DNA of 36,391 bases from Mycobacterium sp. E3251 (GCF_001666835.1 NZ_LZJF01000125.1:1-36391), one strand, 5' to 3'. Shown: positions 18,183 through 26,322, counted from the first letter of the stretch. Numbers and translations: made by a program. Notes: generated by a model from the letters alone, not told the origin.

Positions 18183-19691
18183 ATGAATCGATCTACCTGG
18201 GTCCGGCGCGGCCCGGTAACCGCAATCCGAGAGCGGCTCTCCGTGGTTATAGGCCAGTCAGAACGCACCTTCCTCCTTGGTGCCATCCTGCTCGTCACTG
18301 CGTTTTCGGCGGTGGTTGGATATGTGCTCTCGCAGTGCTACTCGGTCGACATCGTCACTTCACTCTTATCCGTCCCCGAGGACTGCTTCGGCAATTGGGG
18401 CACCACAACCGGACGGCACTGCTTCGGCGACTACGCGATGGTCGTAGGAGCAGGGCTGAGGCCCAATCCCTGGGAGCCCTATGCAATGTTCCCGCCACAC
18501 GCGCCCTTCCTCCCGGCGGGGCCGCCGGCTGGCATGCTGCCGCATCTCTTGTTCGGGTTTCCCGCGAAGTTGCTGGGTGTACCACGGCTTGGACTGATCG
18601 GTTATTTGCTCGCACTAACGGCCGCGGTTCTTTCTCCTGCGGTCTGGGCCGCCCGGGGAGCGTGTGGCTTGGAGCGGGTGGTGGTGTTCGTGGCGTTAAG
18701 CACCGCAGCTATCCCGGTGTGGGCTGTGATCGATCGCGCTAACTCGGCGGGTTTCTTAGTACCGATCGCGCTGGTTTTCTTGGTGGCGTTATGCCGACAG
18801 CGGTGGGGCCTCGTTGCGATAATGGTGGTCCTGGCTGCAGTGGTGAAACCGCAATTTGCCGCACTGGTGGTGGCCTTATTCGCGGCCCGGCAGTGGCGTG
18901 TCAGCGGTCTCGCCATCGCCGGGGTCGCGGTCTCCCAGTTCGGCGCCTATCTATTGTGGCCGCGTGACTTTCCGGGGACGATCGCCCAGTCGATTCATAA
19001 CGTCATCACGGGCAGCGGCTTGTACCTCACGGATATGCGAAACGTGGCTTTTGGCAGGGCGCTCACGCTGCTGCCGGATTACGCCCAACTTGCGCAGACG
19101 GGCAAGATGTCGAGCAGCTACCTCGCTGCGCCGCGAGCGTATTTCGGGTACGTAGTTGTGCTCCTTGTCGTTGTCGCCGTAGTGGCGTTGGGACGGCGCA
19201 TCCCGCCTGTGATGGTGGGCATCGTTTTGTTGGCCACCTTGACCCTCGCTCCTCCCCTCGTCATCTTTTACTACCTAGTATTCGCATTGCCGATCGCTGC
19301 GCTCATTGTCCGAGACCCCGATGGGCCGGCCGGTGCGGGGATATTCGATAAACTCTCAGCCCAAGACGGTGGCCCGCGCCGAGCAGTCAGCATTTGGTTG
19401 AGCCTGGCAACGGCCCTCTCTATGGCCCTGATCCCGCTTGGCACTATTGGCCGCACTACTATCCCGGGTCAGGCGGCGGTCCGTTTGGTAGTGGACACTA
19501 CGGCGTTTGTAACGCCGTTCCTATGGCTGATCGCCTGCACGGTGATCATTGTCTCCTACGCCCGCAGGCCGGCTCTCTCCCCCACCTGTGGCCCAGGGCC
19601 GGCTCAGGAGGAGTCCCCTGATACTGCCATCACCGTGTCCTCATCCATATCCGAGGAGACCCCCAAATCATCACCACAAGGAGCGACGTAA
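18183..19691 (+). CDS. Polytopic GT-C-like (GT87/DUF2029-type) glycosyltransferase
   Basis: This 502-residue integral membrane protein has about ten hydrophobic helices (examples begin FLLGAILLVTAFSAVVGYV, VVVLLVVVAVVAL and LVIFYYLVFALPIAALIV). After the first helix comes an extracytoplasmic loop with CFGDYAMVVGAGLRPNPWEPY. Its acidic-aromatic pair resembles the catalytic DF/DY region of GT87-type mannosyltransferases, which use polyprenyl-phosphate sugars. The C-terminal 45 residues are Ser/Thr/Glu-rich and probably disordered. The ATG at 18183 has the site GAGGAGA; an upstream in-frame ATG (18120) lacks one. It is followed by a GtrB/DPM1-like enzyme that could make its lipid-linked donor. 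It likely glycosylates on the outer face of the inner membrane; the exact activity is inferred. Confidence 0.7.
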   Translation: MNRSTWVRRGPVTAIRERLSVVIGQSERTFLLGAILLVTAFSAVVGYVLSQCYSVDIVTSLLSVPEDCFGNWGTTTGRHCFGDYAMVVGAGLRPNPWEPYAMFPPHAPFLPAGPPAGMLPHLLFGFPAKLLGVPRLGLIGYLLALTAAVLSPAVWAARGACGLERVVVFVALSTAAIPVWAVIDRANSAGFLVPIALVFLVALCRQRWGLVAIMVVLAAVVKPQFAALVVALFAARQWRVSGLAIAGVAVSQFGAYLLWPRDFPGTIAQSIHNVITGSGLYLTDMRNVAFGRALTLLPDYAQLAQTGKMSSSYLAAPRAYFGYVVVLLVVVAVVALGRRIPPVMVGIVLLATLTLAPPLVIFYYLVFALPIAALIVRDPDGPAGAGIFDKLSAQDGGPRRAVSIWLSLATALSMALIPLGTIGRTTIPGQAAVRLVVDTTAFVTPFLWLIACTVIIVSYARRPALSPTCGPGPAQEESPDTAITVSSSISEETPKSSPQGAT

Positions 19692-19743
19692 TTGTCTGAA
19701 TTTTGGTGCTACACAACGATCGGCTCAACCCGCCGACGGTCGT

Positions 19744-19766
19744 ACTCGATGACGTCACACTCGAGT
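19744..19766. promoter_or_regulatory. Interrupted palindrome ahead of the GtrB-like gene
   Basis: The outer arms ACTCGA and TCGAGT enclose an 8-base palindrome, TGACGTCA. The element lies in the 145-base gap between the GT-C-like and GtrB-like genes, about 70 bases before the latter's start. It is a possible operator; chance cannot be excluded. Confidence 0.25.
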
Positions 19767-19836
19767 TAGGTGAATTTGCAGGACGCCTAACGTTGGTAAA
19801 ACCTATGAGAACCGCAAAGCTGCGATCGGAGGCGGC

Positions 19837-20784
19837 GTGCCGGCTGTGAGCGTTGTTATACCTGTTTACCGTGCAGCACTGACGTTGCGTGAGTTGTACG
19901 GCCAGTTGAGCATCACGTTGCCGGAGATCACTCCAACGTTCGAGATCATCTTCGTAGAGGATTGCGGCGGGGACGAATCATGGTCCGTCATAACCGAGCT
20001 GGCCGCGGCGGACCAGCGTGTACGCGGCTATCGTATGAGCCGCAATTACGGCCAGCACAATGCGCTTCTGTGCGGCATCCGCGCCGCACGCTACGACGTC
20101 ATAATCACGATGGACGACGACCTGCAGCATCCGGTCAGCGAGATTTCACTTCTTCTTGCGGCGCTTGACCCCGATGTCGATGTCGTGTATGGCGCTCCCC
20201 AGAGCGAGCATCACGGGTTACTGCGCGATTTTGCCTCCCGCCTGACGAAGATCGCGTTAGCCAGCGCCATGGGCGCCGAGTCGGCGCGCAACGTGAGCGC
20301 CTTCCGCGCATTCCGCACCCGCTTGCGGGACGGATTTTGCGACTATCGCAGTCCCACCGTCTCTATCGATGTACTGCTTACCTGGGCGACGTCCCGATTC
20401 ACCACGATCAAGGTGCAGCATGCGCCACGTTCAGTCGGCGCCAGTGGCTATTCGGCCACCCGTCTCATTCGCTACGCCATTGACCTTATGACCGGCTTCA
20501 GCACGCTGCCTCTGCAGGTCTCCAGCATCATCGGGTTCGCCCTAGTGTTCTTTGGCGTCGCTATCCTTGCGGTGGTTGTCGCCAACTATCTGATCAATGG
20601 GAGCGCGGTGCCAGGGTTCGCATTCCTAGCCTCGATCATCGCGATCTTCTCCGGGGCGCAGCTTTTCGCACTTGGAATCATGGGCGAGTATCTGGCTCGG
20701 ATGCACTTCCGCACTATGGACCGGCCGACCTATGTCGTGAGGGAGACCGTGGCATGCGACGGCACTCAGGATGGGCAGTGCTAA
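19837..20784 (+). CDS. Polyprenyl-phosphate glycosyltransferase (GtrB/DPM1/ArnC-like GT2)
   Basis: This GT2 enzyme (315 residues) has two C-terminal membrane helices (about 229-253 and 263-287) and fits transfer of a sugar from a nucleotide donor onto polyprenyl phosphate. Motifs are SVVIPVYRAALTL, IIFVEDCGGDES, SRNYGQHNALLCGI, IITMDDDLQHP (the metal-binding aspartates) and APRSVGASGYSATRLIRYA, all characteristic of the GtrB/ArnC/PpgS group. The GTG at 19837 is preceded by GGAGG at short spacing; a GTG nine bases later is an alternative. It lies next to a GT-C-like transferase and in the same direction as a flippase further downstream. M. tuberculosis uses a comparable PpgS (Rv3631) to make decaprenyl-phosphoryl-GalNAc, from memory. 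The sugar used here is unknown. Confidence 0.85.
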   Translation: MPAVSVVIPVYRAALTLRELYGQLSITLPEITPTFEIIFVEDCGGDESWSVITELAAADQRVRGYRMSRNYGQHNALLCGIRAARYDVIITMDDDLQHPVSEISLLLAALDPDVDVVYGAPQSEHHGLLRDFASRLTKIALASAMGAESARNVSAFRAFRTRLRDGFCDYRSPTVSIDVLLTWATSRFTTIKVQHAPRSVGASGYSATRLIRYAIDLMTGFSTLPLQVSSIIGFALVFFGVAILAVVVANYLINGSAVPGFAFLASIIAIFSGAQLFALGIMGEYLARMHFRTMDRPTYVVRETVACDGTQDGQC

Positions 20785-20823
20785 CAGGATGAGTCGGGGC
20801 CTTAGCTCTTATCGTTGTCTCGC

Positions 20824-21693
20824 ATGTCGGGCATGATCGAGCCGATCCTGGTGACCGGCGCTTCCGGCTTCGTCGGAAGGCATGTGACCGGTCTGCTTCG
20901 CTCCCGCGGCGCGCAGGTAGTGACGCATGCGCGGCGCGCCGGGCCGGAAATTGATTGGGTCGCCGACCTAGCAGATCCGGAGGCCTTCTTGGACCCGATG
21001 CGGTTCGATGTCGCCGCTGTTGTCCATTGCGCGGCGGCAATTCCCGCACGATCCGACAAGTTTGATCGCGACAACGCAATAGCCAGTGCAACGCTTGCTG
21101 CGTCCCTGTCCACAGCTGAATCGCTGAGGCGTATCGTCAATCTATCGAGTGTTGCTGTTTATCAGCCGCCAGCTACTGGTCGGTGGATAATCGGCGAGGA
21201 CGCTCCTTCCGACGGAAACGGCGCGTATGCCGGCAGCAAGCGAGCCGCCGAACGCAGTCTTGATGCGGTCGGGCGCGACAATCCGGGCATCGCGATTACG
21301 CACCTGCGCGCCTCGTCGATCTACGGACCCGGAATGGTTCGCACGACCCTGCTTCCCGTGCTCGTTGCAAGGGCTTTGCGGAACGAGCCTTTGCTGCTGC
21401 GCGGACCGCGACCCTACTTTCAGAACTTCATCCACGTTGCCGATGTCGCGGAACTAGCGGTTGCACTGATCGAGGAGGACCGCATTCCCACTGTCGTGAA
21501 CGCCTTTTCGGACGATACCTACGAGCTCGCCGCGCTCGCAGAGCTCATTCGCAGCAAGCTCGGCAGCTCTAGCAAAATTATTGATGAGAGCTACGCCGCA
21601 GGAAGGCCACTGCCAGTGTTCTTGAATCGGATCGCCAAGCGGCTACATCCGTCGTTCCGTAGCCTGGCAGACCATCTTGTCGACGCCTCATGA
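20824..21693 (+). CDS. NAD-dependent epimerase/dehydratase (extended SDR)
   Basis: This 289-residue nucleotide-sugar SDR has PILVTGASGFVGRHVTGLL at the N-terminus, CAAAIPARSDKFD, IVNLSSVAVY (catalytic serine), GAYAGSKRAAERSL (catalytic Tyr-Lys) and LRASSIYGPGM. This fits a 4-epimerase, dehydratase or reductase of the WcaG/GalE type; the exact reaction is not evident. The ATG at 20824 was chosen; a TTG at 20815 and an ATG at 20833 are alternatives, none with a strong ribosome site. It overlaps the ATP-grasp gene by four bases (ATGA), starting a tightly coupled trio with ATP-grasp and HAD genes. Confidence 0.85.
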   Translation: MSGMIEPILVTGASGFVGRHVTGLLRSRGAQVVTHARRAGPEIDWVADLADPEAFLDPMRFDVAAVVHCAAAIPARSDKFDRDNAIASATLAASLSTAESLRRIVNLSSVAVYQPPATGRWIIGEDAPSDGNGAYAGSKRAAERSLDAVGRDNPGIAITHLRASSIYGPGMVRTTLLPVLVARALRNEPLLLRGPRPYFQNFIHVADVAELAVALIEEDRIPTVVNAFSDDTYELAALAELIRSKLGSSSKIIDESYAAGRPLPVFLNRIAKRLHPSFRSLADHLVDAS

Positions 21694-22637
21694 CCCTGCG
21701 TGTGGCGGTCACCGGCGTCAGCGGCGACGCCGGGCGTGGTGCGGTCAGCGGCCTGCGCCGCAATCCACCCGGGGCCGAGCCAATCTGGATCCTTGGACTC
21801 GATGCCAGCGCACACGTGGTAACTGACGTGGACGAGTGCATGCAGCTTCCGCTTATAACCCAGTCCGGTTACCCGGATGCTTTGAGGACTGCGCTAACCC
21901 GACATCAGATAGAGGTCTTACTGCCGTGTATCGACGCGGAGATCGCGGTCCTGTCGGCCGCTCGTGGAATGCTCGCCCAGTCCGAGTGCAACGTAGTACT
22001 TGCGCCGCACGAATTGGTCGAAGCGGCCGAGGACAAGCTGCTGACTACACGATTTCTGTCGGCCCGCGGGATACGTGCACCAAACACGTGCGAGATAGGT
22101 GCGGCCGAGCAGCTAGCGTTGCCGATCGTGGCCAAGCCTCGCAGCGGCCACGGCAGCCAAGGCGTTAAGATCTTGTCCGGTCGCGCTGCACTGCGAGAAT
22201 TCATCGTTGCGCCGCCGCGGAATTACTGCTTTCAGCAATATGTCGCGGGACCCGAGTTCACCGTTAGTTTCCTCTATGACTCGCAAGGCGTCATGCAGGA
22301 TGCGGTCGCCATGGAACGCACGCTTGAGCAAGGCCGCACTGTCCGTGCCCGTGTCGTGGACAATCCTGACATGCGGCAATTCATTTCAACGTTCGGCGAG
22401 CGAGTTCCCGGCGTGGGGGCCGTCAACGCGCAGCTCCGATGGGACGACGAAGGACCGTCGGTGTTCGAGGTCAATGCACGGCTATCTGGATCGACCGAGA
22501 TGCGCGTCGCGATTGGGTGCAACGATCCGCTCCGTCTAGCGCTGCATTTTGGGCGCGGCGACCCGATAACACGCGCCCGCCCACGAATCGCCACCGTCCA
22601 CCGGCGCGGCAGCGACCTGCGGGTTGATCCATGCTGA
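21690..22637 (+). CDS. ATP-grasp domain ligase (CarB/PylC-like)
   Basis: This 315-residue protein has an N-terminal Rossmann-like part (LRVAVTGVSGDAGRGAVSGL), an ATP-grasp lid segment LPIVAKPRSGHGSQGVKIL (about 128-146), FQQYVAGPEFTVSFLY and the metal-binding VFEVNARLSGSTEMRVAIG (about 267-285). Members of this fold couple a carboxylate to an amine or thiol using ATP. No carboxyl-amine ligase is part of standard GPL sugar biosynthesis, so it may amidate or acylate an amino sugar or uronic acid; this is inference. It overlaps the SDR gene (ATGA) and the HAD gene (7 bases), so the three products are probably made in fixed proportion. Confidence 0.8.
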   Translation: MTLRVAVTGVSGDAGRGAVSGLRRNPPGAEPIWILGLDASAHVVTDVDECMQLPLITQSGYPDALRTALTRHQIEVLLPCIDAEIAVLSAARGMLAQSECNVVLAPHELVEAAEDKLLTTRFLSARGIRAPNTCEIGAAEQLALPIVAKPRSGHGSQGVKILSGRAALREFIVAPPRNYCFQQYVAGPEFTVSFLYDSQGVMQDAVAMERTLEQGRTVRARVVDNPDMRQFISTFGERVPGVGAVNAQLRWDDEGPSVFEVNARLSGSTEMRVAIGCNDPLRLALHFGRGDPITRARPRIATVHRRGSDLRVDPC

Positions 22638-23344
22638 CCGCGGCAGCTGCGATCGCCGAATGCCAAGCCGTCATCTTCGACTGTGCAGGAACGCTTTTGC
22701 GCCTCGATCCGCCGTCCGAGGAGATCTTCCGGGATTCCGCGGCTGAATTGGGCCTCGACATCGCAATGGCCGATGTCGCGCGCGCCTACGAAATCGTCAA
22801 TTTTGCCATCCAGATCAAGAGCAGCGAACTGACGACCAAAGCCAAAAGGGAGGAATTCTACGCCGGGTTCAACAGATCGCTGTGCGCAGCGCTGGGGATA
22901 GATCGGTCATACGATCGGCTGCATCCGTTGCTGCTGGCGCGATTCGCGACGAGGCGACACTGGATTGCTTACGACGACGCGGCCAGCGCCTTAACAGCGG
23001 TCGGAGCGCGCATCCCGGTCCATGCCCTAGCCAACTGGGATCGCCACCTCGACCACGTGCTGGTGCGCGCCGGACTACGTCGCTTGATCGTTGACGCCGC
23101 ATCTTCAGAACAACTTGGCGCCGAGAAGCCGGCGCGGGCATGTTTTGAGGCCTTTCTCGAGCGCAATGCTCTCGACGCTTCCCGGGTGGTGTACGTGGGT
23201 AATGAGTACGTCGCAGACGTGGTTGGTGCGCGGAATGCTGGTTTGACGCCGATTTTGGTCGATCGCGGCAATCTTTTGCCATACGCTGACTGCCTGCGCG
23301 TCCAGAGCTTGCGGGAACTGACGGGGCCACTCGCGAACGTCTAG
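22631..23344 (+). CDS. HAD superfamily protein with altered catalytic residues
   Basis: This 237-residue HAD-fold protein has motif I AVIFDCAGTLL (about 14-24), a motif II-like HALANWDRHLD, motif III lysine GAEKPARACFEAFLER and a motif IV-like VVYVGNEYVADVVGARNAGL. The nucleophile Asp is kept, but the second Asp of DxD, the usual general acid/base, is Ala. The motif II Ser/Thr appears to be Ala, and the first Asp of motif IV is Asn. An Ala at that motif I place also occurs in phosphonatases, so it is not necessarily dead; it may act on a non-phosphate bond or be regulatory. It overlaps the ATP-grasp gene by 7 bases, which suggests a shared function. Confidence 0.8.
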   Translation: MLTAAAAIAECQAVIFDCAGTLLRLDPPSEEIFRDSAAELGLDIAMADVARAYEIVNFAIQIKSSELTTKAKREEFYAGFNRSLCAALGIDRSYDRLHPLLLARFATRRHWIAYDDAASALTAVGARIPVHALANWDRHLDHVLVRAGLRRLIVDAASSEQLGAEKPARACFEAFLERNALDASRVVYVGNEYVADVVGARNAGLTPILVDRGNLLPYADCLRVQSLRELTGPLANV

Positions 23345-23361
23345 ATGGGAGGATGAAGCCG

Positions 23362-24282
23362 ATGGTTCAGGCGACAGGGTTCCATCGCGGCCAACGCGTC
23401 AGCGCTGCCGACATCGAAGACGCGCGCCAAATGTGTCCCGTGTGCCATTCATCCCTGCCTCGCCGCCCCGTATTCCGCGTGCAGCGTGACCCCGATATCG
23501 ACATGCTGCAATGCACAGCATGTGGCGCGGCCTCCGCCTCGCATATGCCTAAACCCGAGGTCCTCGCGAACTACTATGCTGGATACTACTCGGGCGCGGC
23601 CCTGCGGCACACGCTAGATAAGCCGGAGCGCTTCGCTCGCCACGCGCTGCATGCGATGCCGGACCTTTATGGCTCTAAGTCGCTGCGCATCCTCGATTTC
23701 GGCGGCGGTGACGGCTCACTAGCGATAGCGATCGCGAAGTCGCTCCAATCCCGGGGAAATTCAGCATCGATCATCACTATTGATGTGGTCGACTACAGCG
23801 AGCCGCGACGTGTAGAGGACCCGCGTATCCGGATCACCGCGCATCAGAACCTGACAACAGTCGAAGGTGGGCACGGCCTAATCCTTGCCAGTGCAATTTT
23901 CGAGCACATACCTGACGCCCATACCGCGATTCGCCAGGTCATCGCGTGTGCAGGTAAGGGCGCCTATATGTATGCCCGTACTCCATTTGTATTACCACTT
24001 ACACGCGTCATGCGCTCGCTCGACATCACCTATCCAGGACACGTCCACGACATGGGCAGCGTATTCTGGGACCAATTCATGGACACTTTCGGGATAAAGG
24101 GCAAGATGCTCTCGTCGCGACCGTCGATAGTGGAGACAACGTTCGCAAGCGCTCCCGTACGGACGTTTCTTGCGTATGTTCTCAAGGCGCCGGCCTTGTT
24201 GGAACAGGCCCTGGTCCGTCGCAACCGTCCGCCGCGATGGAATCTCGTCGGTGGATGGGAGGCGGTAATGCGATTCGAATGA
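23362..24282 (+). CDS. Zinc-ribbon plus SAM-dependent methyltransferase
   Basis: This protein of about 306 residues has an N-terminal four-cysteine cluster, CPVC ... CTACG (about residues 25-55), probably binding zinc. A class I methyltransferase domain follows, with motif I SLRILDFGGGDGSLAIAIA, then IITIDVVDYSEP and LILASAIFEHIPDAHTAIRQ. The four-Cys plus methyltransferase layout is known from sugar C-methyltransferases and related enzymes in polysaccharide and antibiotic clusters, so the target may be a keto-sugar carbon, though O-methylation is equally possible. The ATG at 23353 directly abuts GGGAGG, so the second ATG at 23362, nine bases from that site, is preferred. Confidence 0.82.
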   Translation: MVQATGFHRGQRVSAADIEDARQMCPVCHSSLPRRPVFRVQRDPDIDMLQCTACGAASASHMPKPEVLANYYAGYYSGAALRHTLDKPERFARHALHAMPDLYGSKSLRILDFGGGDGSLAIAIAKSLQSRGNSASIITIDVVDYSEPRRVEDPRIRITAHQNLTTVEGGHGLILASAIFEHIPDAHTAIRQVIACAGKGAYMYARTPFVLPLTRVMRSLDITYPGHVHDMGSVFWDQFMDTFGIKGKMLSSRPSIVETTFASAPVRTFLAYVLKAPALLEQALVRRNRPPRWNLVGGWEAVMRFE

Positions 24283-24479
24283 CCCGCATAGTCGGCGCGC
24301 AATGCATACGCATCGTTTATCGTTCTTTGGGTTCTGGCCTCCCAGACTGGTGGCCCTCATCAGATCATTCATGGTCGCGCGGTCGACGCGTTGTCGCTGA
24401 TGGCCTGCGTCTCCTGAACCATTCGTATCCCCTGCGGCTGCCGACACCGTCGGATGGGGTTTCGACGAGGATTGCCTAA
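24279..24479 (+). CDS. Possible small ORF bridging the methyltransferase and wecE
   Basis: This 66-codon frame starts with ATG overlapping the methyltransferase stop (ATGA) and stops with TAA overlapping the wecE ATG (TAATG). It fills an otherwise unexplained 196-base gap in a tightly packed operon. The predicted peptide (MTRIVGAQCIRIVYRSLGSG onward) is basic and has no recognisable domain or membrane helix. Coupling at both ends favours translation, but composition is not clearly coding, so it may simply carry ribosomes across. Confidence 0.33.
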   Translation: MTRIVGAQCIRIVYRSLGSGLPDWWPSSDHSWSRGRRVVADGLRLLNHSYPLRLPTPSDGVSTRIA

Positions 24480-25639
24480 TGACCATCCGCGTCCCGTTCA
24501 ACAAACCCGCCGTCGTCGGATCGGAACTGACCTACGTCGGCCAGGCGATCGCAGGCGGGCATGCCAGCGGTGACGGGCCTTTCACCAGGCGCGCCCAGGC
24601 CATGCTGGAAGAACGCTTTGGCGCCAAGCGGGTCTTATTGACCACATCCGGCACTGCCGCGCTGGAAATGGCCGCGCTGCTCTGCGACCTGCAGCCGGGC
24701 GACGAGGTGATCGTCCCGTCTTACACTTTCGTCTCGACGGCCAACGCGTTCGTCCTGAGGGGCGCCCGGCCGGTGTTCGTAGATATCAGGTCCGATACGC
24801 TCAACATCGATGAGCGACTGATCGAGCAGGCGATCACACCGCGCACCCGCGCCATCTTCCCAATTCACTACGCGGGCGTCGCCTGCGAAATGGACGCGAT
24901 CATGAGTATTGCCGAGAGCCATGGCCTGTTGGTGGTCGAGGATGCGGCCCAGGGTGTGCACGCCCGTTATAGGAACCGTTGGCTGGGCACGATTGGACAC
25001 TTGGGCTGCTATAGCTTTCACGAAACCAAGAATCTTTCCTGCGGCGAGGGTGGTGCGCTGGTAATCAACGATCCATCCATGGAGCAGCGTGCCGAAATCC
25101 TGCGCGAAAAGGGTACTAACCGCAGCCAATTCCTTCGCGGCCAGACTGATAAGTATACCTGGGTTGACTTGGGCTCCTCTTTTCTCCCCTCGGACATGCT
25201 CGCCGCCTTCCTAGTGGGCCAGATAGAGAACGTAGAAAAGATAACCCGACGACGCGGCGAGATATTTGACCGTTACACGACGCTGCTGACCCCGCTGGTG
25301 GAAAGCGGCCTCATTCGAATCCCTGTTATACCGCCGCATTGTTCGCCTAATTACCATATGTTCTATCTGCTGACTGCCGGTATTGAGGAGCGCACGGAGC
25401 TAATCGCGCACCTGCGTGCTGCGGGCATCCTCGCCGTTTTTCATTATGTGCCGTTGCATACCTCTCCGTTTGCGAGATCACTGGGAATACCAGAAAAGGA
25501 TTTACCGAGGACGGAAGAACTTAGCGCTCGATTGTTAAGACTGCCGATGTACTTTGACCTCACCGACCACGACGTGGAGGAGGTCGCGTGCGCCGTGCTG
25601 AACTTCTACCAAAAACGCCCAAGGATTAAGACCTTATGA
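24479..25639 (+). CDS. wecE: dTDP-4-keto-6-deoxyhexose aminotransferase, WecE/RffA-like (DegT family)
   Basis: This 386-residue PLP-dependent sugar aminotransferase strongly resembles E. coli WecE, which makes dTDP-4-amino-4,6-dideoxygalactose (Fuc4N). Diagnostic segments are RVPFNKPAVVGSELTYV, TTSGTAALEMAALLCDLQPG, IVPSYTFVSTANAFVLRGA, HYAGVACEMDAIM, VVEDAAQGV and SFHETKN with the PLP lysine at residue 184, then EKGTNRSQFLRGQTDKYTW and AVFHYVPLH. It is full length. As I recall, the M. tuberculosis homologue is split into Rv1503c/Rv1504c, whereas this copy is intact. It implies that the serotype sugar includes a 4-amino-4,6-dideoxyhexose, a type known as N-acylated terminal sugars in several MAC serovars. 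The dTDP-4-keto-6-deoxyglucose substrate would come from RmlA/RmlB encoded elsewhere. Confidence 0.93.
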   Translation: MTIRVPFNKPAVVGSELTYVGQAIAGGHASGDGPFTRRAQAMLEERFGAKRVLLTTSGTAALEMAALLCDLQPGDEVIVPSYTFVSTANAFVLRGARPVFVDIRSDTLNIDERLIEQAITPRTRAIFPIHYAGVACEMDAIMSIAESHGLLVVEDAAQGVHARYRNRWLGTIGHLGCYSFHETKNLSCGEGGALVINDPSMEQRAEILREKGTNRSQFLRGQTDKYTWVDLGSSFLPSDMLAAFLVGQIENVEKITRRRGEIFDRYTTLLTPLVESGLIRIPVIPPHCSPNYHMFYLLTAGIEERTELIAHLRAAGILAVFHYVPLHTSPFARSLGIPEKDLPRTEELSARLLRLPMYFDLTDHDVEEVACAVLNFYQKRPRIKTL

Positions 25640-25695
25640 GCAATGAATCTTCAATCGCACACATCATCGATGTCCGCGCGACGAAGAAGCGATGA
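25636..25695 (+). CDS. Nineteen-codon mini-cistron coupled to wecE and a methyltransferase (putative)
   Basis: ATG at 25636 overlaps the wecE stop (ATGA) and has AAGGA about ten bases upstream. The frame (MSNESSIAHIIDVRATKKR) ends in TGA at 25693-25695, one base before the in-frame ATG of the next methyltransferase (25697). It could act as a coupling leader, or it could be the true N-terminus separated by a frameshift. Confidence 0.3.
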   Translation: MSNESSIAHIIDVRATKKR

Positions 25696-25696
25696 C

Positions 25697-26314
25697 ATGG
25701 CCCAAGTGACCTCGGGAATTCGAGCGGTACTTTCGCATCCACTCGTGTATGAGGCGCTCCAGCGGATTATGGGCGCAAAACGTGGACGCGAGTGGATCGT
25801 CCGCGATCTCATCCGGCCGTTCCCGGGCATGCGCATTCTCGATCTTGGCTGCGGCCCGGCAGAAATCCTCGACTCCCTTCCAGAGGATGTGGCGTATACG
25901 GGGTATGACATGAGCACGGAATATATTGCGGCGGCTGAGGCAAAATTCGGCACGCGAGGGACTTTCCATTGCCGCCTGCTAGAACAGGCGGAAGCGGCGA
26001 CCCTGGAACCGTTCGACCTCGTCATGGGCATAGGCGTGCTCCACCACCTCGATGACGGCACGGCGCGGCAATTCATGACGCTGGCGAAGGCTGCATTAAA
26101 ACCGGGCGGACGGCTATTGACCCTCGACGCGTGTTACGCGCCGAAGCAAAATCCCATCGCACGCTTCATCATCAGCAAAGATCGGGGTCAGCACGTGCGC
26201 AATGAAGCAGGCTACCGCGCACTGGCGGAGGGAGTTTTCACGAGCATTGCTGGCGCAGTGAGACATTGGGGGTGGCCTCCCTACACACACTGGTCAATGG
26301 AGTGCAGCTTGTGA
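25697..26314 (+). CDS. Class I SAM-dependent methyltransferase
   Basis: This protein of about 205 residues has motif I MRILDLGCGPAEILDSLP, YTGYDMSTEYIAAAEAKF (motif II), FDLVMGIGVLHHLDDGTARQ and LKPGGRLLTLDACYAPKQNP, a complete Methyltransf_11/25-type domain. ISKDRGQHVRNEAGYRAL is typical of a group found in mycobacterial glycolipid clusters. The frame is open back to an ATG at 25643, but the added 18 residues are Ser/Arg-rich and poorly served by a ribosome site, while 25697 follows a coupled mini-cistron, so 25697 was chosen. The upstream wecE suggests methylation of the amino-dideoxy sugar. A decayed homologous copy lies about 5.8 kb downstream (31730-32079). Confidence 0.85.
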   Translation: MAQVTSGIRAVLSHPLVYEALQRIMGAKRGREWIVRDLIRPFPGMRILDLGCGPAEILDSLPEDVAYTGYDMSTEYIAAAEAKFGTRGTFHCRLLEQAEAATLEPFDLVMGIGVLHHLDDGTARQFMTLAKAALKPGGRLLTLDACYAPKQNPIARFIISKDRGQHVRNEAGYRALAEGVFTSIAGAVRHWGWPPYTHWSMECSL

Positions 26315-26322
26315 AGGCAGGC
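25960..26322 (+). repeat. Direct repeat, intact-copy arm (methyltransferase 3' half)
   Basis: This stretch, the 3' two-thirds of the methyltransferase plus a few bases past its stop, is homologous to 31730-32079 in the same orientation. The match includes GCCGCCTGCT/TCGCCTGCTGG near the start, FDLVMG/LDLVMG coding DNA, an ISKDRGQ/VISKDRGQ block, and CCCTACACACA with GTGAAGGCAGG beyond the coding end. The copies differ at many sites, so the duplication is not recent. Confidence 0.75.
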
